From Leisingera sp. ANG-Vp (GTDB lineage: Bacteria > Pseudomonadota > Alphaproteobacteria > Rhodobacterales > Rhodobacteraceae), in NCBI RefSeq assembly GCF_000813725.1, contig NZ_JWLD01000036.1, positions 1-64,000 of the forward strand: a stretch of DNA of 64,000 bases, in the 5' to 3' direction. The position numbers and the translations under genes were made by a program. The notes beneath the pieces were generated by a model. The model was not told where the DNA came from, did not search any database, and saw only the letters and a program-made list of their open reading frames with translations. This document shows positions 1 to 8,866 of the stretch, piece after piece (position 1 is the stretch's first letter; each line of letters begins with the position of its first letter).

Positions 1-20
1 GGCGGGGGCGGCGCCCGCCT

Positions 21-1226
21 TCATGTCTTGTCCAGCTGCGCCAGCAATTCCGCGTTGCGGGCCTTCAGCTTCCCCGGCGCGGGTTCCTCATGCTCCAGCA
101 CCGGGAACAGCTTGCGCAGCTCATCATGGTAGCTGCGCACGCCATGCTCCAGATCCGAAAGGATCACACCATCATAGCCGCTGGAGAAGGCCGCCTCCCA
201 GCACCATTCGATCAGCTGCTCATCCTCTTTCGAAGTGATCCGGTCGATCCGCCCGCTGAGATAGCGCGCAGCCCGCAGCTGGCGGTCCTCCGCCGGGCGT
301 TTGTAGCAGGCGGCACGCTGGATCGTGCGGCCGTTTTCCACCGGAAACTCGTGGTAGAAGATCACCGAGTCCGGGTAAATGCCAAATACCAGGTTGGGAA
401 ACAGCCCCAGATACAGCCAGGCCGCCTGGTGCGCATCGTCAAGGGCCGCGGCCCTGGGCAGCAGCTTCTTGTAGTTGCGCACGCTCCACAGGCGGCCGCT
501 GCCGGGGCGGAAACCGCCGAACGAGCGTGCGGCGCCATTGCTGAACGGTTGATCTTCATAGTTGCTGCCGAACAGATCATGCAGGCCAGGGTGCGCCAGC
601 GGCACGTGGTAGCCCTCGTTGTCCACATCGCGGACGCATTTCCAGTTGGCGGCGATTTCCGTGGTGCTGATCCCGTTGCCATCCGGCAGCAGCTCTGCCA
701 GGCCGTAGGGCGTCAGCTCGTCCTCGAACTGCGCCATCACCTGCGAGACCGAAGGCTGCGGCCCCGGCTTGAAGCGCACAAAGACAAAACCGTGCCAGAT
801 GTCCATCTCGACCGGCTTCAGCCCCCATTCCACCGGATCCAGGTCTGGCAGGGTGTCCGGCCGCGCAGCACCGCGCAAGGTGCCGTCCAAGTTGAAGGCC
901 CAGCCATGGAAGGGGCAGATGATGGCGTGTTTGCAATGGCCCTTGTCTTCGGCCACCACGCGGCTGCCGCGGTGGCGGCAGAGATTGTGAAAGGCGCGCA
1001 CTTCGCCGTCTGCACCTCTTACCACCAGAGCCCGCTCGCCGGTGTAGTCAGCTGCCATGAAGTCTCCGGGTTCCGGCACATCGTTCACATGGCAGACCAG
1101 CTGCCAGTGGCGCCGGAACAAGAGCTCCTTTTCTTCTTCCAGCATCTCCGGATTGGTATAGCTCCAGGCGGGCAGCCCGGTGCGGCCGGCCCTGGGGTCA
1201 GACTGAAACGTGATTTCGTCCTTCAT
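21..1226 (-). CDS. Rieske [2Fe-2S] ring-hydroxylating-type oxygenase, alpha subunit
   Basis: A 401-residue oxygenase alpha subunit. The Rieske cluster ligands are visible as C-R-H (C83, H85) and C-P-F-H (C104, H107). The mononuclear iron site is the NEGYHVPLAH stretch with H207 and H212. The family includes aromatic-ring dioxygenases and the N-demethylating or C-N-cleaving oxygenases for glycine betaine, stachydrine and carnitine. The latter group fits better because the divergent neighbour is an MttB-type methyltransferase. No reductase gene lies beside it, so electrons must come from elsewhere. I chose the ATG at 1226 because AAGGAG precedes it at good spacing; an in-frame ATG at 1262 lies inside the palindromic operator. 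The substrate is inferred, not shown. Confidence 0.85.
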   Translation of the reverse strand: MKDEITFQSDPRAGRTGLPAWSYTNPEMLEEEKELLFRRHWQLVCHVNDVPEPGDFMAADYTGERALVVRGADGEVRAFHNLCRHRGSRVVAEDKGHCKHAIICPFHGWAFNLDGTLRGAARPDTLPDLDPVEWGLKPVEMDIWHGFVFVRFKPGPQPSVSQVMAQFEDELTPYGLAELLPDGNGISTTEIAANWKCVRDVDNEGYHVPLAHPGLHDLFGSNYEDQPFSNGAARSFGGFRPGSGRLWSVRNYKKLLPRAAALDDAHQAAWLYLGLFPNLVFGIYPDSVIFYHEFPVENGRTIQRAACYKRPAEDRQLRAARYLSGRIDRITSKEDEQLIEWCWEAAFSSGYDGVILSDLEHGVRSYHDELRKLFPVLEHEEPAPGKLKARNAELLAQLDKT

Positions 1227-1260
1227 AAGGCTCTCCTTCCCTCTGGCAGGAACCGCTATC

Positions 1261-1290
1261 ATTTTTTATTTGAGCGCTCAAATAAAAAAT
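1261..1290. promoter_or_regulatory. Perfect 30-bp palindrome in divergent promoter
   Basis: Every base from 1261 to 1290 pairs with its mirror position. The centre is TTTGAGCGCTCAAA with A/T-rich arms. It lies 35 bp upstream of the Rieske gene start and about 85 bp before the MttB-like start, where an operator for a dimeric repressor would sit. The core resembles LacI- and TetR-type operators. No such regulator is encoded in the window, so the binding protein is unknown. Confidence 0.75.
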
Positions 1291-1341
1291 TTGGCAAGAG
1301 GGCGCTTTTAAAGCTGGACATGGCCACCGCCTGGCGTAAAG

Positions 1342-1359
1342 TTTGAGCAATCACTCAAA
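1342..1359. promoter_or_regulatory. Second inverted repeat, TTTGAG-N6-CTCAAA
   Basis: The same half-sites as the 30-bp palindrome (TTTGAG and CTCAAA) recur here with a six-base spacer instead of two. The repeat ends 17 bp before the MttB-like ATG and would overlap its ribosome-binding region or leader. Shared half-sites suggest one regulator acting on both divergent genes. Confidence 0.5.
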
Positions 1360-1375
1360 AATCAGGGTAGAGCCA

Positions 1376-2884
1376 ATGCGCCGCGCGAGAAGCCGCAGAA
1401 AAACCGCCTCACAAGAAGTCCCGGTCAGCAAGGGGCCGCACTCCCGGGCCACGCCTGCCTACGCACCGCTGACGCAGGCGCAGGCGGACAGGATTTTGGA
1501 CACGGCGGTGGAACTGCTGGCCACCTCGGGCGTGGTGTTTGAGCCGGGCGGCGAGGCGGACGGCCTGCTGCGCCAGGCAGGCTGCACGCTGTCGGACGGC
1601 GGGGTGGTCACGATCCCCGAGGCCGTCACCCGCCGGGCACTGGAAACCGCCGCCCGCAGCGCCACACTTTGGGACCGCAACGGCGAAAACCCCATAACGA
1701 TTGATTGCGATCACACCTGGTTCATGCCCGGCATGACCTGCATTGCCGTCTACGACGCGGAAACCGGCGAGCCGCGCCCCTCAACGCGCGAGGACCTGGC
1801 GCTGATCACCCGGGTTGCCGACCAGCTGCCGCACGTTGATGCCGTCTGCATCGCAGCGAAGAACGTTGAAGAGTCGAACCAGTTCGGAGAAATCGACGAA
1901 TTCGCCTGCTTGATGGAGAACACGGTCAAACCGCTTGAATACCTTTGCGAACACCCGTCGTCCCTTGATGCGGTGATCGAGATGGCAGCAGCGCTGCGCG
2001 GTTCGCGGGAGGCATTGAGGGAAAAGCCCTATTTCCTGCATCTGATCACACCGCTGCCGGTCAATCTGGCCCGGATCCATTCGGAGCAGATCATCACCGC
2101 GGCGCGGGCAGGCATCCCCGTCAGTGTCGGCACCCTGCCGATTGGCGGCGCGTCGTCTCCCATCACTCTGGCCGGCTGCATTACCCACGCATTGATGACG
2201 GATTTTGCCGCAATCGTGCTTGGTCAGCTGGCGGCTGAGGGCAGTTTCTGCATTGGCAGCTCTGATGTGAATTTCATGGAGCCGGCCACCGGCGCCATCG
2301 GCAGCTTTTCCCAGACCTCGGTCGGCGACATGGCGATGTGCCAGATCCGCCGCGCGCTGGGCTTCCCCTCGCTGACCGGCATAGGCGGCTGCTCGGTGGC
2401 GCGGCGGTTCAATCAGGATGCTGTCTGGGAAATCTCCTCGAACATGACCCAGATGTTCTACAACCGGCCTGCCACGATCGACTACATGGGGTCGCTCGAC
2501 CAGGGGCTGACATTCTCGCTGCACGCCCTTCTCCTGTGCGACGACCTGGCCGGGCTGCTGCGCAAGATGTGGCAGGGGCTGGAAGTTTCTGACAGCCAGA
2601 TGGCGGTGGATCTCATCCGCGAAGTCGGCCCCACCGGAAATTTCCTGGCCCATCAGCACACAGTCGACAATTGCCGTACACAGGTCTGGAATTCCCGCTA
2701 CTTCGGGCCGAACATTCCGCTCAGCAACGCAGGCAACCCGGATCAGGATCTGTTTGAGCGGATTGACAGCGACCTCAACGCGATGCTGGCAGAGTTGAAG
2801 CAGCCTGAACTGCCGCCGGAGATCAAGGCGGCAGTTGCCGAAGTATTGGACAGGTACAAGACGCACATGCCGGATCTTGCCTGA
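1376..2884 (+). CDS. Trimethylamine methyltransferase (MttB) family protein, non-pyrrolysine
   Basis: A 502-residue member of the MttB/COG5598 family, whose known members transfer a methyl group from trimethylamine or quaternary amines such as glycine betaine to a corrinoid protein. The length is typical and the frame runs without an internal amber codon, so it is of the non-pyrrolysine type. No corrinoid protein or corrinoid methyltransferase gene is adjacent, so the acceptor must be encoded elsewhere or the reaction differs. The start is the ATG at 1376; a TTG at 1343 is in frame but lies inside the second inverted repeat. It is divergent from the Rieske oxygenase, and the two probably share regulation. 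The substrate is inferred as a methylated amine. Confidence 0.8.
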   Translation: MRRARSRRKTASQEVPVSKGPHSRATPAYAPLTQAQADRILDTAVELLATSGVVFEPGGEADGLLRQAGCTLSDGGVVTIPEAVTRRALETAARSATLWDRNGENPITIDCDHTWFMPGMTCIAVYDAETGEPRPSTREDLALITRVADQLPHVDAVCIAAKNVEESNQFGEIDEFACLMENTVKPLEYLCEHPSSLDAVIEMAAALRGSREALREKPYFLHLITPLPVNLARIHSEQIITAARAGIPVSVGTLPIGGASSPITLAGCITHALMTDFAAIVLGQLAAEGSFCIGSSDVNFMEPATGAIGSFSQTSVGDMAMCQIRRALGFPSLTGIGGCSVARRFNQDAVWEISSNMTQMFYNRPATIDYMGSLDQGLTFSLHALLLCDDLAGLLRKMWQGLEVSDSQMAVDLIREVGPTGNFLAHQHTVDNCRTQVWNSRYFGPNIPLSNAGNPDQDLFERIDSDLNAMLAELKQPELPPEIKAAVAEVLDRYKTHMPDLA

Positions 2885-3024
2885 CTGCCGGCATCCGCCT
2901 TGCTGAGGCCAGTTGCCGCATCGCGGTGGCAGCTGTGTCCGCAGGGCGAGAGGCGGCTTGAAAGTTGCGCGCGTGTTTTCCATTCTGGTGGCTGCGCTTA
3001 CGCCGTTAGCATGGAAAGGAAACC

Positions 3025-4023
3025 GTGCAAGTCCGCCCGCCTATATCCCCGGTTCCACCCGGCAAGTTCAGGAAAACCCTGAGCTTTGAAATTTACGTGC
3101 GCCCAGGGTTTTCGCATCTCGAGCTGTCGTCGGTGATTGGCGTGCTTCAGGCGGCCAATGCGCTGGAAACCGGGGTGCAGTTCACTTGGCAGGTGGCTTC
3201 GGACTTGCCAGGGCTGGTTTCCAGCAGTTCCGAGGTTCTGGTGCGGGCTGAACCGGCCATCGGCGATCAGTATTTGAAGGATTATCTTTTTGTCACGGGC
3301 GGGAGCAACTGCAGCGGCGGCAATTGGATGCAGCGGGCCAGGGCGATGCAGAAACTGCGCCGTCCGGTGCTGCTGCTGTCGGATGCTGCCACTGCCTACA
3401 TCCGGGCGTCGGCGCCATTGTCCGGTCCGGTGACCACTCATTGGCAGGACGCAAGAGCTTTGGCCGAGACCGGGAACTACCCGACGGTGACAAACCGGCT
3501 GGCCGAGAACAACGCCGGGATCTTCACATGCGCCGGTCACGGGCATACGGCAGAGATCGTCATCCGGCTTTTGTCGGAAGTGCTGTCGCCGCAGGACTGC
3601 GCCGAGCTGACAAGTGCGATGGTGTTGGAAACCGCCCGGGGGTTTTCAGGTGAACAGCCCAAAGGGGCAGGCGGAAACTTCAATTTTCTGGGGGGCAAGC
3701 TGGCCAAGGCTATTGCCATCATGGAGGAGAGTGTCGAGGCACCGCTGCCCACGGCAGTCATTGCCGAAAAGGCAGGGCTGTCCGTCCGCCACATGGAGAG
3801 GCTGTTTCTCACCCATCTCGATACCACGCCGGCTCGGCACTACCGGCGGGTGCGGCTGAAGCTGGCAGGCAAGCTGATCACGGACACCAGCTTGCCGGTT
3901 GTCGATATCGCGCTGGCTTGCGGGTTCCCGTCCTCGGCCTCGCTGGCCAAGGCTTACCGGCATGAATTCGGAGTCACTCCGCACCAGCTGCGCAGCGGCA
4001 GAAAAGGCGGTTCAGCAAGGTAG
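3025..4023 (+). CDS. GlxA-type transcriptional regulator (DJ-1/PfpI-like + AraC HTH)
   Basis: A 332-residue regulator with an N-terminal class-I glutamine-amidotransferase-like (DJ-1/PfpI) sensor domain at about residues 15-190 and an AraC/XylS double helix-turn-helix at about 230-325. The latter shows IAEKAGLSVRHMERLF and a second helix pair ending in HEFGVTPHQLR. Relatives such as GbdR control glycine betaine, choline, carnitine or arginine use, which suits the neighbouring MttB-like and Rieske genes. The start is a GTG at 3025 preceded by GGAAAGGA. It lies between the MttB-like gene and the ABC importer, all on the same strand, and could control either. Confidence 0.85.
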   Translation: MQVRPPISPVPPGKFRKTLSFEIYVRPGFSHLELSSVIGVLQAANALETGVQFTWQVASDLPGLVSSSSEVLVRAEPAIGDQYLKDYLFVTGGSNCSGGNWMQRARAMQKLRRPVLLLSDAATAYIRASAPLSGPVTTHWQDARALAETGNYPTVTNRLAENNAGIFTCAGHGHTAEIVIRLLSEVLSPQDCAELTSAMVLETARGFSGEQPKGAGGNFNFLGGKLAKAIAIMEESVEAPLPTAVIAEKAGLSVRHMERLFLTHLDTTPARHYRRVRLKLAGKLITDTSLPVVDIALACGFPSSASLAKAYRHEFGVTPHQLRSGRKGGSAR

Positions 4024-4226
4024 CAGCACAGGGATAGCGCGCTTGCTTTGCTGCGGCGGAACCGCCTGAAATTGACGCGTTCGGCGCTAAGCTTCTGCTA
4101 CGGAACAGTTATTCGGCTTGTGCATGGCTCCAATGTGGTTCCTGCATACCCTATGCGATATCGGCATTTCACAGTGCCGGCTGCACAGGATAGCGTTTCC
4201 GCCATAATCACAGGGGAGTATGCCTA

Positions 4227-5792
4227 ATGACGAAATTTGTCAGAAGCCTGGCGGCCGCAGCCGTTGTGGCGGCAATGGCACCGATGGCCTATGCCGAAAC
4301 CACCGTGCGCGTTGCCTATGACGCCGACCCGGTCTCGCTGGATCCGCATGAGCAGCTGTCCGGCGGCACGCTGCAGCTGTCGCACATGGTCTTTGACCCG
4401 CTGGTGCGCTGGACCCAGGACCTGCAGTTCGAACCGCGCCTGGCCGAGAGCTGGGAGCAGATCGACGGCACCACCATGCGCTTCAAGCTGCGCAGCGGCG
4501 TGACCTTCCACAGCGGCAACGCACTGACCGCCAATGACGTCGACTGGACCTTTGACCGGCTCAAGGAAAGCGACGACTTCAAGGCGATCTTCGCTCCCTT
4601 CACCGATATCGAAGTCATTGACGACATGACTTTCGACCTCAAGACCGCAGAGCCTTATCCGCTGGTCCTGCACACCGCGACCTACATCTTCCCGATGGAC
4701 AGCGCCTATTACACCGGCACCACCGCGGACGGCAAAGACAAGTCCGAGATCGTCAAGCACGGCGACAGCTTTGCCTCGCGCAATGTCTCCGGCACCGGCC
4801 CCTTTGTCGTGTCCGAGCGTGAGCAGGGCGTGCGCGTGGTCTTCGACCGCTACGACGGCTACTGGGACACCGCAAGCGGCGGCAACGTCGACAAGATCGT
4901 GCTGACCCCGATCAAGGAAGACCCGACCCGCGTGGCGGCCCTGCTGTCCGGCGACGTGGATTTCATCGCACCGGTGCCGCCGACCGATCTGAAGCGCGTG
5001 GCCGATGCTGACGGCGTCGATCTGATCACCATGCCCGGCACCCGCATCATCACCTTCCAGATGAACCAGAACCGGGTTGAAGCCTTCAAGGACGCCCGCG
5101 TCCGCAAGGCAATCGACTATGCTGTGAACAACGCAGGCATCGTTGACCGCATCATGCGCGGCTTCGGCACCGTGGGCGCACAGGCGAGCCCGGCCGGCTA
5201 CCTGGGCTACAGCGAAGACTTTGCACCGCGCTACGACCTGGAGAAAGCCAAGGCGCTGATGGCTGAAGCAGGCTATGCCGACGGCTTCTCGATCACCATG
5301 ATGGCGCCGAACAACCGCTATGTGAACGATGACAAGATCGCCCAGGCAGTGGCTTCGATGCTGTCAAAGATCAACATCACCGTTGACCTGCAGACCATGC
5401 CCAAGGCGCAGTACTGGCCGACTTTCGACGAGCGCGCAGCAGACATGATGATGATCGGCTGGCATGCGGATACCGAGGACTCGGCCAACTTCCACCAGTT
5501 CCTGACCGCCTGCCCGGATGATGCTACCGGCAACGGCCAGTACAACTCGGGCAACTACTGCAACGCCGAGGCAGATGCGCTGATGAACCAGGCGAACGCG
5601 GAAACCGACCCGGCCAAGCGCGCGGACCTGCTGCAGAAGCTGGAAGGCATCCTGTACGACGAGGCCGCCTTCATCCCGCTGCATTGGCAGAACCTGGCCT
5701 GGGGCGCCAAGTCCGGCATGAATTCCGCCGACATCGTGAACGCGCTGAACTTCCCCTATTTCGGTGACCTGGTTGTCGAGACCGGCAGCTAA
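4227..5792 (+). CDS. ABC importer periplasmic substrate-binding protein, family 5 (peptide/opine type)
   Basis: A 521-residue binding protein with a clear Sec signal peptide (basic MTKFVRS, alanine-rich core, cleavage after AYA near residue 23). The mature part starts with the family-5 pattern DPVSLDPHEQLSGGTLQLSHM and retains the LAESWEQIDGTTMRFKLR region typical of DppA/OppA/NikA proteins. It would capture a small peptide, opine or amine-type solute in the periplasm and pass it to the two permeases encoded downstream. A strong hairpin separates it from the permease genes, as is common where the binding protein must be made in excess. The substrate is not identifiable from sequence. Confidence 0.92.
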   Translation: MTKFVRSLAAAAVVAAMAPMAYAETTVRVAYDADPVSLDPHEQLSGGTLQLSHMVFDPLVRWTQDLQFEPRLAESWEQIDGTTMRFKLRSGVTFHSGNALTANDVDWTFDRLKESDDFKAIFAPFTDIEVIDDMTFDLKTAEPYPLVLHTATYIFPMDSAYYTGTTADGKDKSEIVKHGDSFASRNVSGTGPFVVSEREQGVRVVFDRYDGYWDTASGGNVDKIVLTPIKEDPTRVAALLSGDVDFIAPVPPTDLKRVADADGVDLITMPGTRIITFQMNQNRVEAFKDARVRKAIDYAVNNAGIVDRIMRGFGTVGAQASPAGYLGYSEDFAPRYDLEKAKALMAEAGYADGFSITMMAPNNRYVNDDKIAQAVASMLSKINITVDLQTMPKAQYWPTFDERAADMMMIGWHADTEDSANFHQFLTACPDDATGNGQYNSGNYCNAEADALMNQANAETDPAKRADLLQKLEGILYDEAAFIPLHWQNLAWGAKSGMNSADIVNALNFPYFGDLVVETGS

Positions 5793-5805
5793 GACACGCG
5801 AAAGA

Positions 5806-5835
5806 CCCGGGCCGGTCTCCCCCGGCCGGCCCGGG
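5806..5835 (+). terminator. Intra-operon hairpin after binding-protein gene
   Basis: Perfect 10-bp GC stem (5806-5815 with 5826-5835) and a 10-base loop, starting 13 bp after the binding-protein stop. There is no T-run, so it more likely stabilises the upstream mRNA or attenuates than terminates. It would raise the binding-protein level relative to the permeases. Confidence 0.7.
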
Positions 5836-5938
5836 ACACTCATATAACAAACGGCTGCCAAAGCCGTGCTTGCAGGATGCGCCGTTCCACGGAACAATGG
5901 CCCCTGCGCTGTCATCAAACTCTACAAAGGTCAGGAAG

Positions 5939-6919
5939 ATGTTTGCCTATCTCGCGAAGCGAGTGATTCAGGCGATAGCCGTGATGTTTGTCATCTCGCT
6001 TATTGCCTTTGCCATCCAGGGCAACCTGGGCGACCCGCTGCGCGAGCTGGTCGGGCAGTCGGTCTCGGAAGAAGTGCGCCAGCAGCTGCGCGATGAACTG
6101 GGGCTGAACGACAGCTTCGTGACACAGTACCTGCGCTTTGCCGGCAATGCGCTGCAGGGCGATCTGGGCACATCCTATTTCTTCAAGGAACCGGCACTGG
6201 ATGTGATCCTGAAGAAACTGCCCGCGACGCTGGAACTGGTGTTCGGCGCCACCCTGATCATCGTCGGCTTCTCGGTGCCGCTGGGCGTCTATACCGCGAT
6301 CAAGCCGGACTCCATCCTCAGCCGCATCATCATGGGCCTGTCGATCATCGGCATCTCGATCCCCGTCTTCCTGACTGCGATCCTGATGATCTTTGTGTTC
6401 TCGGTGGAATACGGCTGGCTGCCCTCCTACGGGCGCGGCGACACCGTGCATGTCTGGGGCTATTGGCAGACCAATTTCGCCACCGCCGACGGCTGGCTGC
6501 ACATTATCCTGCCCAGCTTTGCGCTGGCCTCGATCATGCTGCCGCTGTTTGTCCGCCTGATCCGCGCTGAAATGATGGAAGTGCTGCAGTCGGAATATGT
6601 CAAATACGCCAAGGCCAAAGGCATTAAACCCTGGCGGATCTATTTCATCCACGCGCTGAAGAACACGCTGCTGCCGGTGATCACCGTCGGCGGTGTGCAG
6701 ATCGGCACCATGGTGGCCTACACCATCCTGACCGAGACGGTGTTTCAGTGGCCGGGCATGGGCTTCATGTTCCTTGAGGCGGTGAACCGCGTCGATACCC
6801 CGCTGATCGTCGCCTATCTGATCGTTGTCGGCTTCATCTTTGTGGTCACCAACACCATCGTCGACCTGATCTACGGCCTGGTGAATCCGACCGTGAACAT
6901 CGCGAGGATGGGCGCATGA
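5939..6919 (+). CDS. ABC importer permease, DppB type
   Basis: A 326-residue inner-membrane permease of the DppB/OppB family. It starts with the typical MFAYLAKRVIQAI first transmembrane segment, has about six membrane segments, and carries the EAA-like coupling loop near SEYVKYAKAKGIKPWRIYF. The ATG at 5939 is chosen because AGGAAG lies just upstream; an in-frame ATG at 5870 would add an unrelated leader. The gene overlaps the next permease by four bases (ATGA), so the two are translationally coupled. With the next permease and the two ATPases it forms the membrane importer for the solute bound by the upstream protein. Confidence 0.93.
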   Translation: MFAYLAKRVIQAIAVMFVISLIAFAIQGNLGDPLRELVGQSVSEEVRQQLRDELGLNDSFVTQYLRFAGNALQGDLGTSYFFKEPALDVILKKLPATLELVFGATLIIVGFSVPLGVYTAIKPDSILSRIIMGLSIIGISIPVFLTAILMIFVFSVEYGWLPSYGRGDTVHVWGYWQTNFATADGWLHIILPSFALASIMLPLFVRLIRAEMMEVLQSEYVKYAKAKGIKPWRIYFIHALKNTLLPVITVGGVQIGTMVAYTILTETVFQWPGMGFMFLEAVNRVDTPLIVAYLIVVGFIFVVTNTIVDLIYGLVNPTVNIARMGA

Positions 6920-7866
6920 GCACCGAAATGCTGAACCCGAAACAGCAGCCCTCGCGCTGGTCCAAGGCCTGGAACTCCAACATGGGCTACAGCTTCCGCC
7001 GTAACCCGGTGGCAGTGGTGAGCATGGTGGTCTTCCTGCTGATCGCTGCGGCCTCCTTCCTGGCCCCGCTGATCGCGCCTTACGACCCCTACGATCCGGC
7101 GCAGATCGACATCATGAACTCCGAGTATCCGCCTGTGTGGATCAACGACTCGCTGCCCGAGTTCTTGCTGGGCACCGACGACCAGGGCAGGGACCTGCTG
7201 TCGACGATCCTCTACGGCACCCGGCTGTCGCTGCTGATCGGCATCTGCGCGGTTGCGCTGCAGGCCTTCCTGGGCATCTCCATCGGCCTGATCGCCGGCT
7301 ATGTCGGCGGCCGCCTGGACAGCCTGCTGATGCGGCTTGCGGATATCCAGCTGTCCTTCTCGACCCTGATGGTGGCGATCATCTTCCTGGCCGTAACCCA
7401 GGCGATGTTCGGCTCGGAGACCTTTAACCGTTATGCCATCGTCTTCCTGATCGCGGTGATCGGCGTGGCCGAATGGCCGCAATATGCCCGCACCGTCCGC
7501 GCCACCGTGCTGGCCGAGAAGAAGAAGGAATATGTCGACAGCGCCCGGGTGCTGGGCTTTGGCCCGATGCGGATCATGGTGCGGCACATCCTGCCGAACT
7601 CGCTGTCGCCGATCTTTGTGATCTCCACCGTGCAGGTCGCCAATGCGATCATCTCCGAGGCCTCGCTCAGCTTCCTGGGCCTGGGCATGCCGCCCAGCCA
7701 GCCGTCGCTGGGCTCGCTGATCTCCTCGGGCTTTGACTACATCTTCTCGGGCAGCTGGTGGATCACCGCCATCCCCGGCGTGGTCCTGGTGGTGCTGGTC
7801 CTTGTCATCAACCTGCTGGGCGACTGGATGCGCGACGTCCTGAACCCGAAACTCTACAAGGGGTAA
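6916..7866 (+). CDS. ABC importer permease, DppC type
   Basis: A 316-residue partner permease. The N-terminus has the cytoplasmic leader and first membrane segment of the DppC/OppC family (RRNPVAVVSMVVFLLIAA), followed by a periplasmic stretch containing LLGTDDQGRDLLS, a hallmark of this family. The coupling loop is KKEYVDSARVLGFGPMRIM. It overlaps the preceding permease by four bases, and four bases separate it from the first ATPase gene, giving one tight operon. Confidence 0.93.
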   Translation: MSTEMLNPKQQPSRWSKAWNSNMGYSFRRNPVAVVSMVVFLLIAAASFLAPLIAPYDPYDPAQIDIMNSEYPPVWINDSLPEFLLGTDDQGRDLLSTILYGTRLSLLIGICAVALQAFLGISIGLIAGYVGGRLDSLLMRLADIQLSFSTLMVAIIFLAVTQAMFGSETFNRYAIVFLIAVIGVAEWPQYARTVRATVLAEKKKEYVDSARVLGFGPMRIMVRHILPNSLSPIFVISTVQVANAIISEASLSFLGLGMPPSQPSLGSLISSGFDYIFSGSWWITAIPGVVLVVLVLVINLLGDWMRDVLNPKLYKG

Positions 7867-7870
7867 CGCG

Positions 7871-8866
7871 ATGAGCCTGCTTTCCGTTCGCGACCTCACC
7901 GTCAAATTCGCCATGCGCGACCAGACGGTCACCGCCCTCAACGGCATCTCCTTCGACCTCGCCAAGGGCGAGCGCCTCGGCATCGTCGGCGAAAGCGGCG
8001 CCGGCAAGTCGATCACCGGGTTCTCGCTGATGAACTTGCTGAGCCGCCCGGGATACATCGACAACGGCCAGATCCTGTTCGAGGGCGAGGATGTCGTTCA
8101 AATGAACGACAAGCGCCTGCGCAATCTGCGCGGCAACCGGATGGCGATGATCTTCCAGGATCCGATGGTGACGCTGAACCCGGTGCTGACCATCGGCCAG
8201 CAGATGATCGAAACCCTGATGGCGCACCGCAAGCTCAGCCGCGAAGAGGCGCGCCAGATCGCCATCGTCAAACTGCGCGAGGTCTATATCCCCTCGCCGG
8301 AGGAACGCCTGGAGCAATACCCGCACGAGCTGTCCGGCGGCATGCGCCAGCGGATCATCATTGCAATTGCGCTCTTGCTGGACCCGCAGCTGATCATCGC
8401 GGATGAACCGACAACGGCGCTGGACGTGACCATCCAGGCCGACATCATGGAGCTGATGCTGGAGCTGTGCCAGTCGAACCAAGTGGGACTGATCCTGATT
8501 ACCCACGATCTGGGCGTGGTCAGCCAGATGACCGAGCGCACGCTGGTCATGTACGCGGGCCGCATCATTGAATCGGGCCGCACGCGCGAGATCATCAACG
8601 ACCCGCAGCACCCCTATACGCAAGGGCTGATCAACGCGCTGCCGCAGCAGACCCTGCCGGGCCAGCGGCTGAAGCAGATCCCGGGCAACATGCCGGGCCT
8701 CGCCAGCATTCCCACCGGCTGCGCCTTCAACCCGCGCTGCAAATACGCAACCGACCTCTGCCGCAGCCGGGTGCCGGAAACCGTGCATTACGGCGAGGTC
8801 GAGGTGGCCTGCCACGAGGTGCAGCGCCTGAACAGCGATGAAGACCGTCAGGAGGCACGGGCATGA
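7871..8866 (+). CDS. ABC importer ATPase, DppD type
   Basis: A 331-residue nucleotide-binding subunit. Walker A is GESGAGKS (about residues 38-45), the ABC signature is ELSGGMRQR, and Walker B is LIIADEPTTALD. The C-terminus has the oligopeptide/dipeptide extension with the cysteine cluster CAFNPRCKYATDLC, which in related ATPases can hold an iron-sulfur cluster. It overlaps the second ATPase gene by four bases. It powers uptake together with the second ATPase as a heterodimer. Confidence 0.95.
   Translation: MSLLSVRDLTVKFAMRDQTVTALNGISFDLAKGERLGIVGESGAGKSITGFSLMNLLSRPGYIDNGQILFEGEDVVQMNDKRLRNLRGNRMAMIFQDPMVTLNPVLTIGQQMIETLMAHRKLSREEARQIAIVKLREVYIPSPEERLEQYPHELSGGMRQRIIIAIALLLDPQLIIADEPTTALDVTIQADIMELMLELCQSNQVGLILITHDLGVVSQMTERTLVMYAGRIIESGRTREIINDPQHPYTQGLINALPQQTLPGQRLKQIPGNMPGLASIPTGCAFNPRCKYATDLCRSRVPETVHYGEVEVACHEVQRLNSDEDRQEARA

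Noticed and set aside
90-1346. Long open frame antisense to the Rieske gene
   Set aside because: Shadow of GC-rich codon use; no domain, and the Rieske motifs are on the other strand. The same applies to long antisense frames over 1781-2983, 14910-16118, 17048-18211, 37624-38541, 42280-43851, 55282-56757 and 59756-61042.
1376-2884. Pyrrolysine-containing MttB
   Set aside because: The frame is continuous without an internal TAG, so the protein is of the non-pyrrolysine type.
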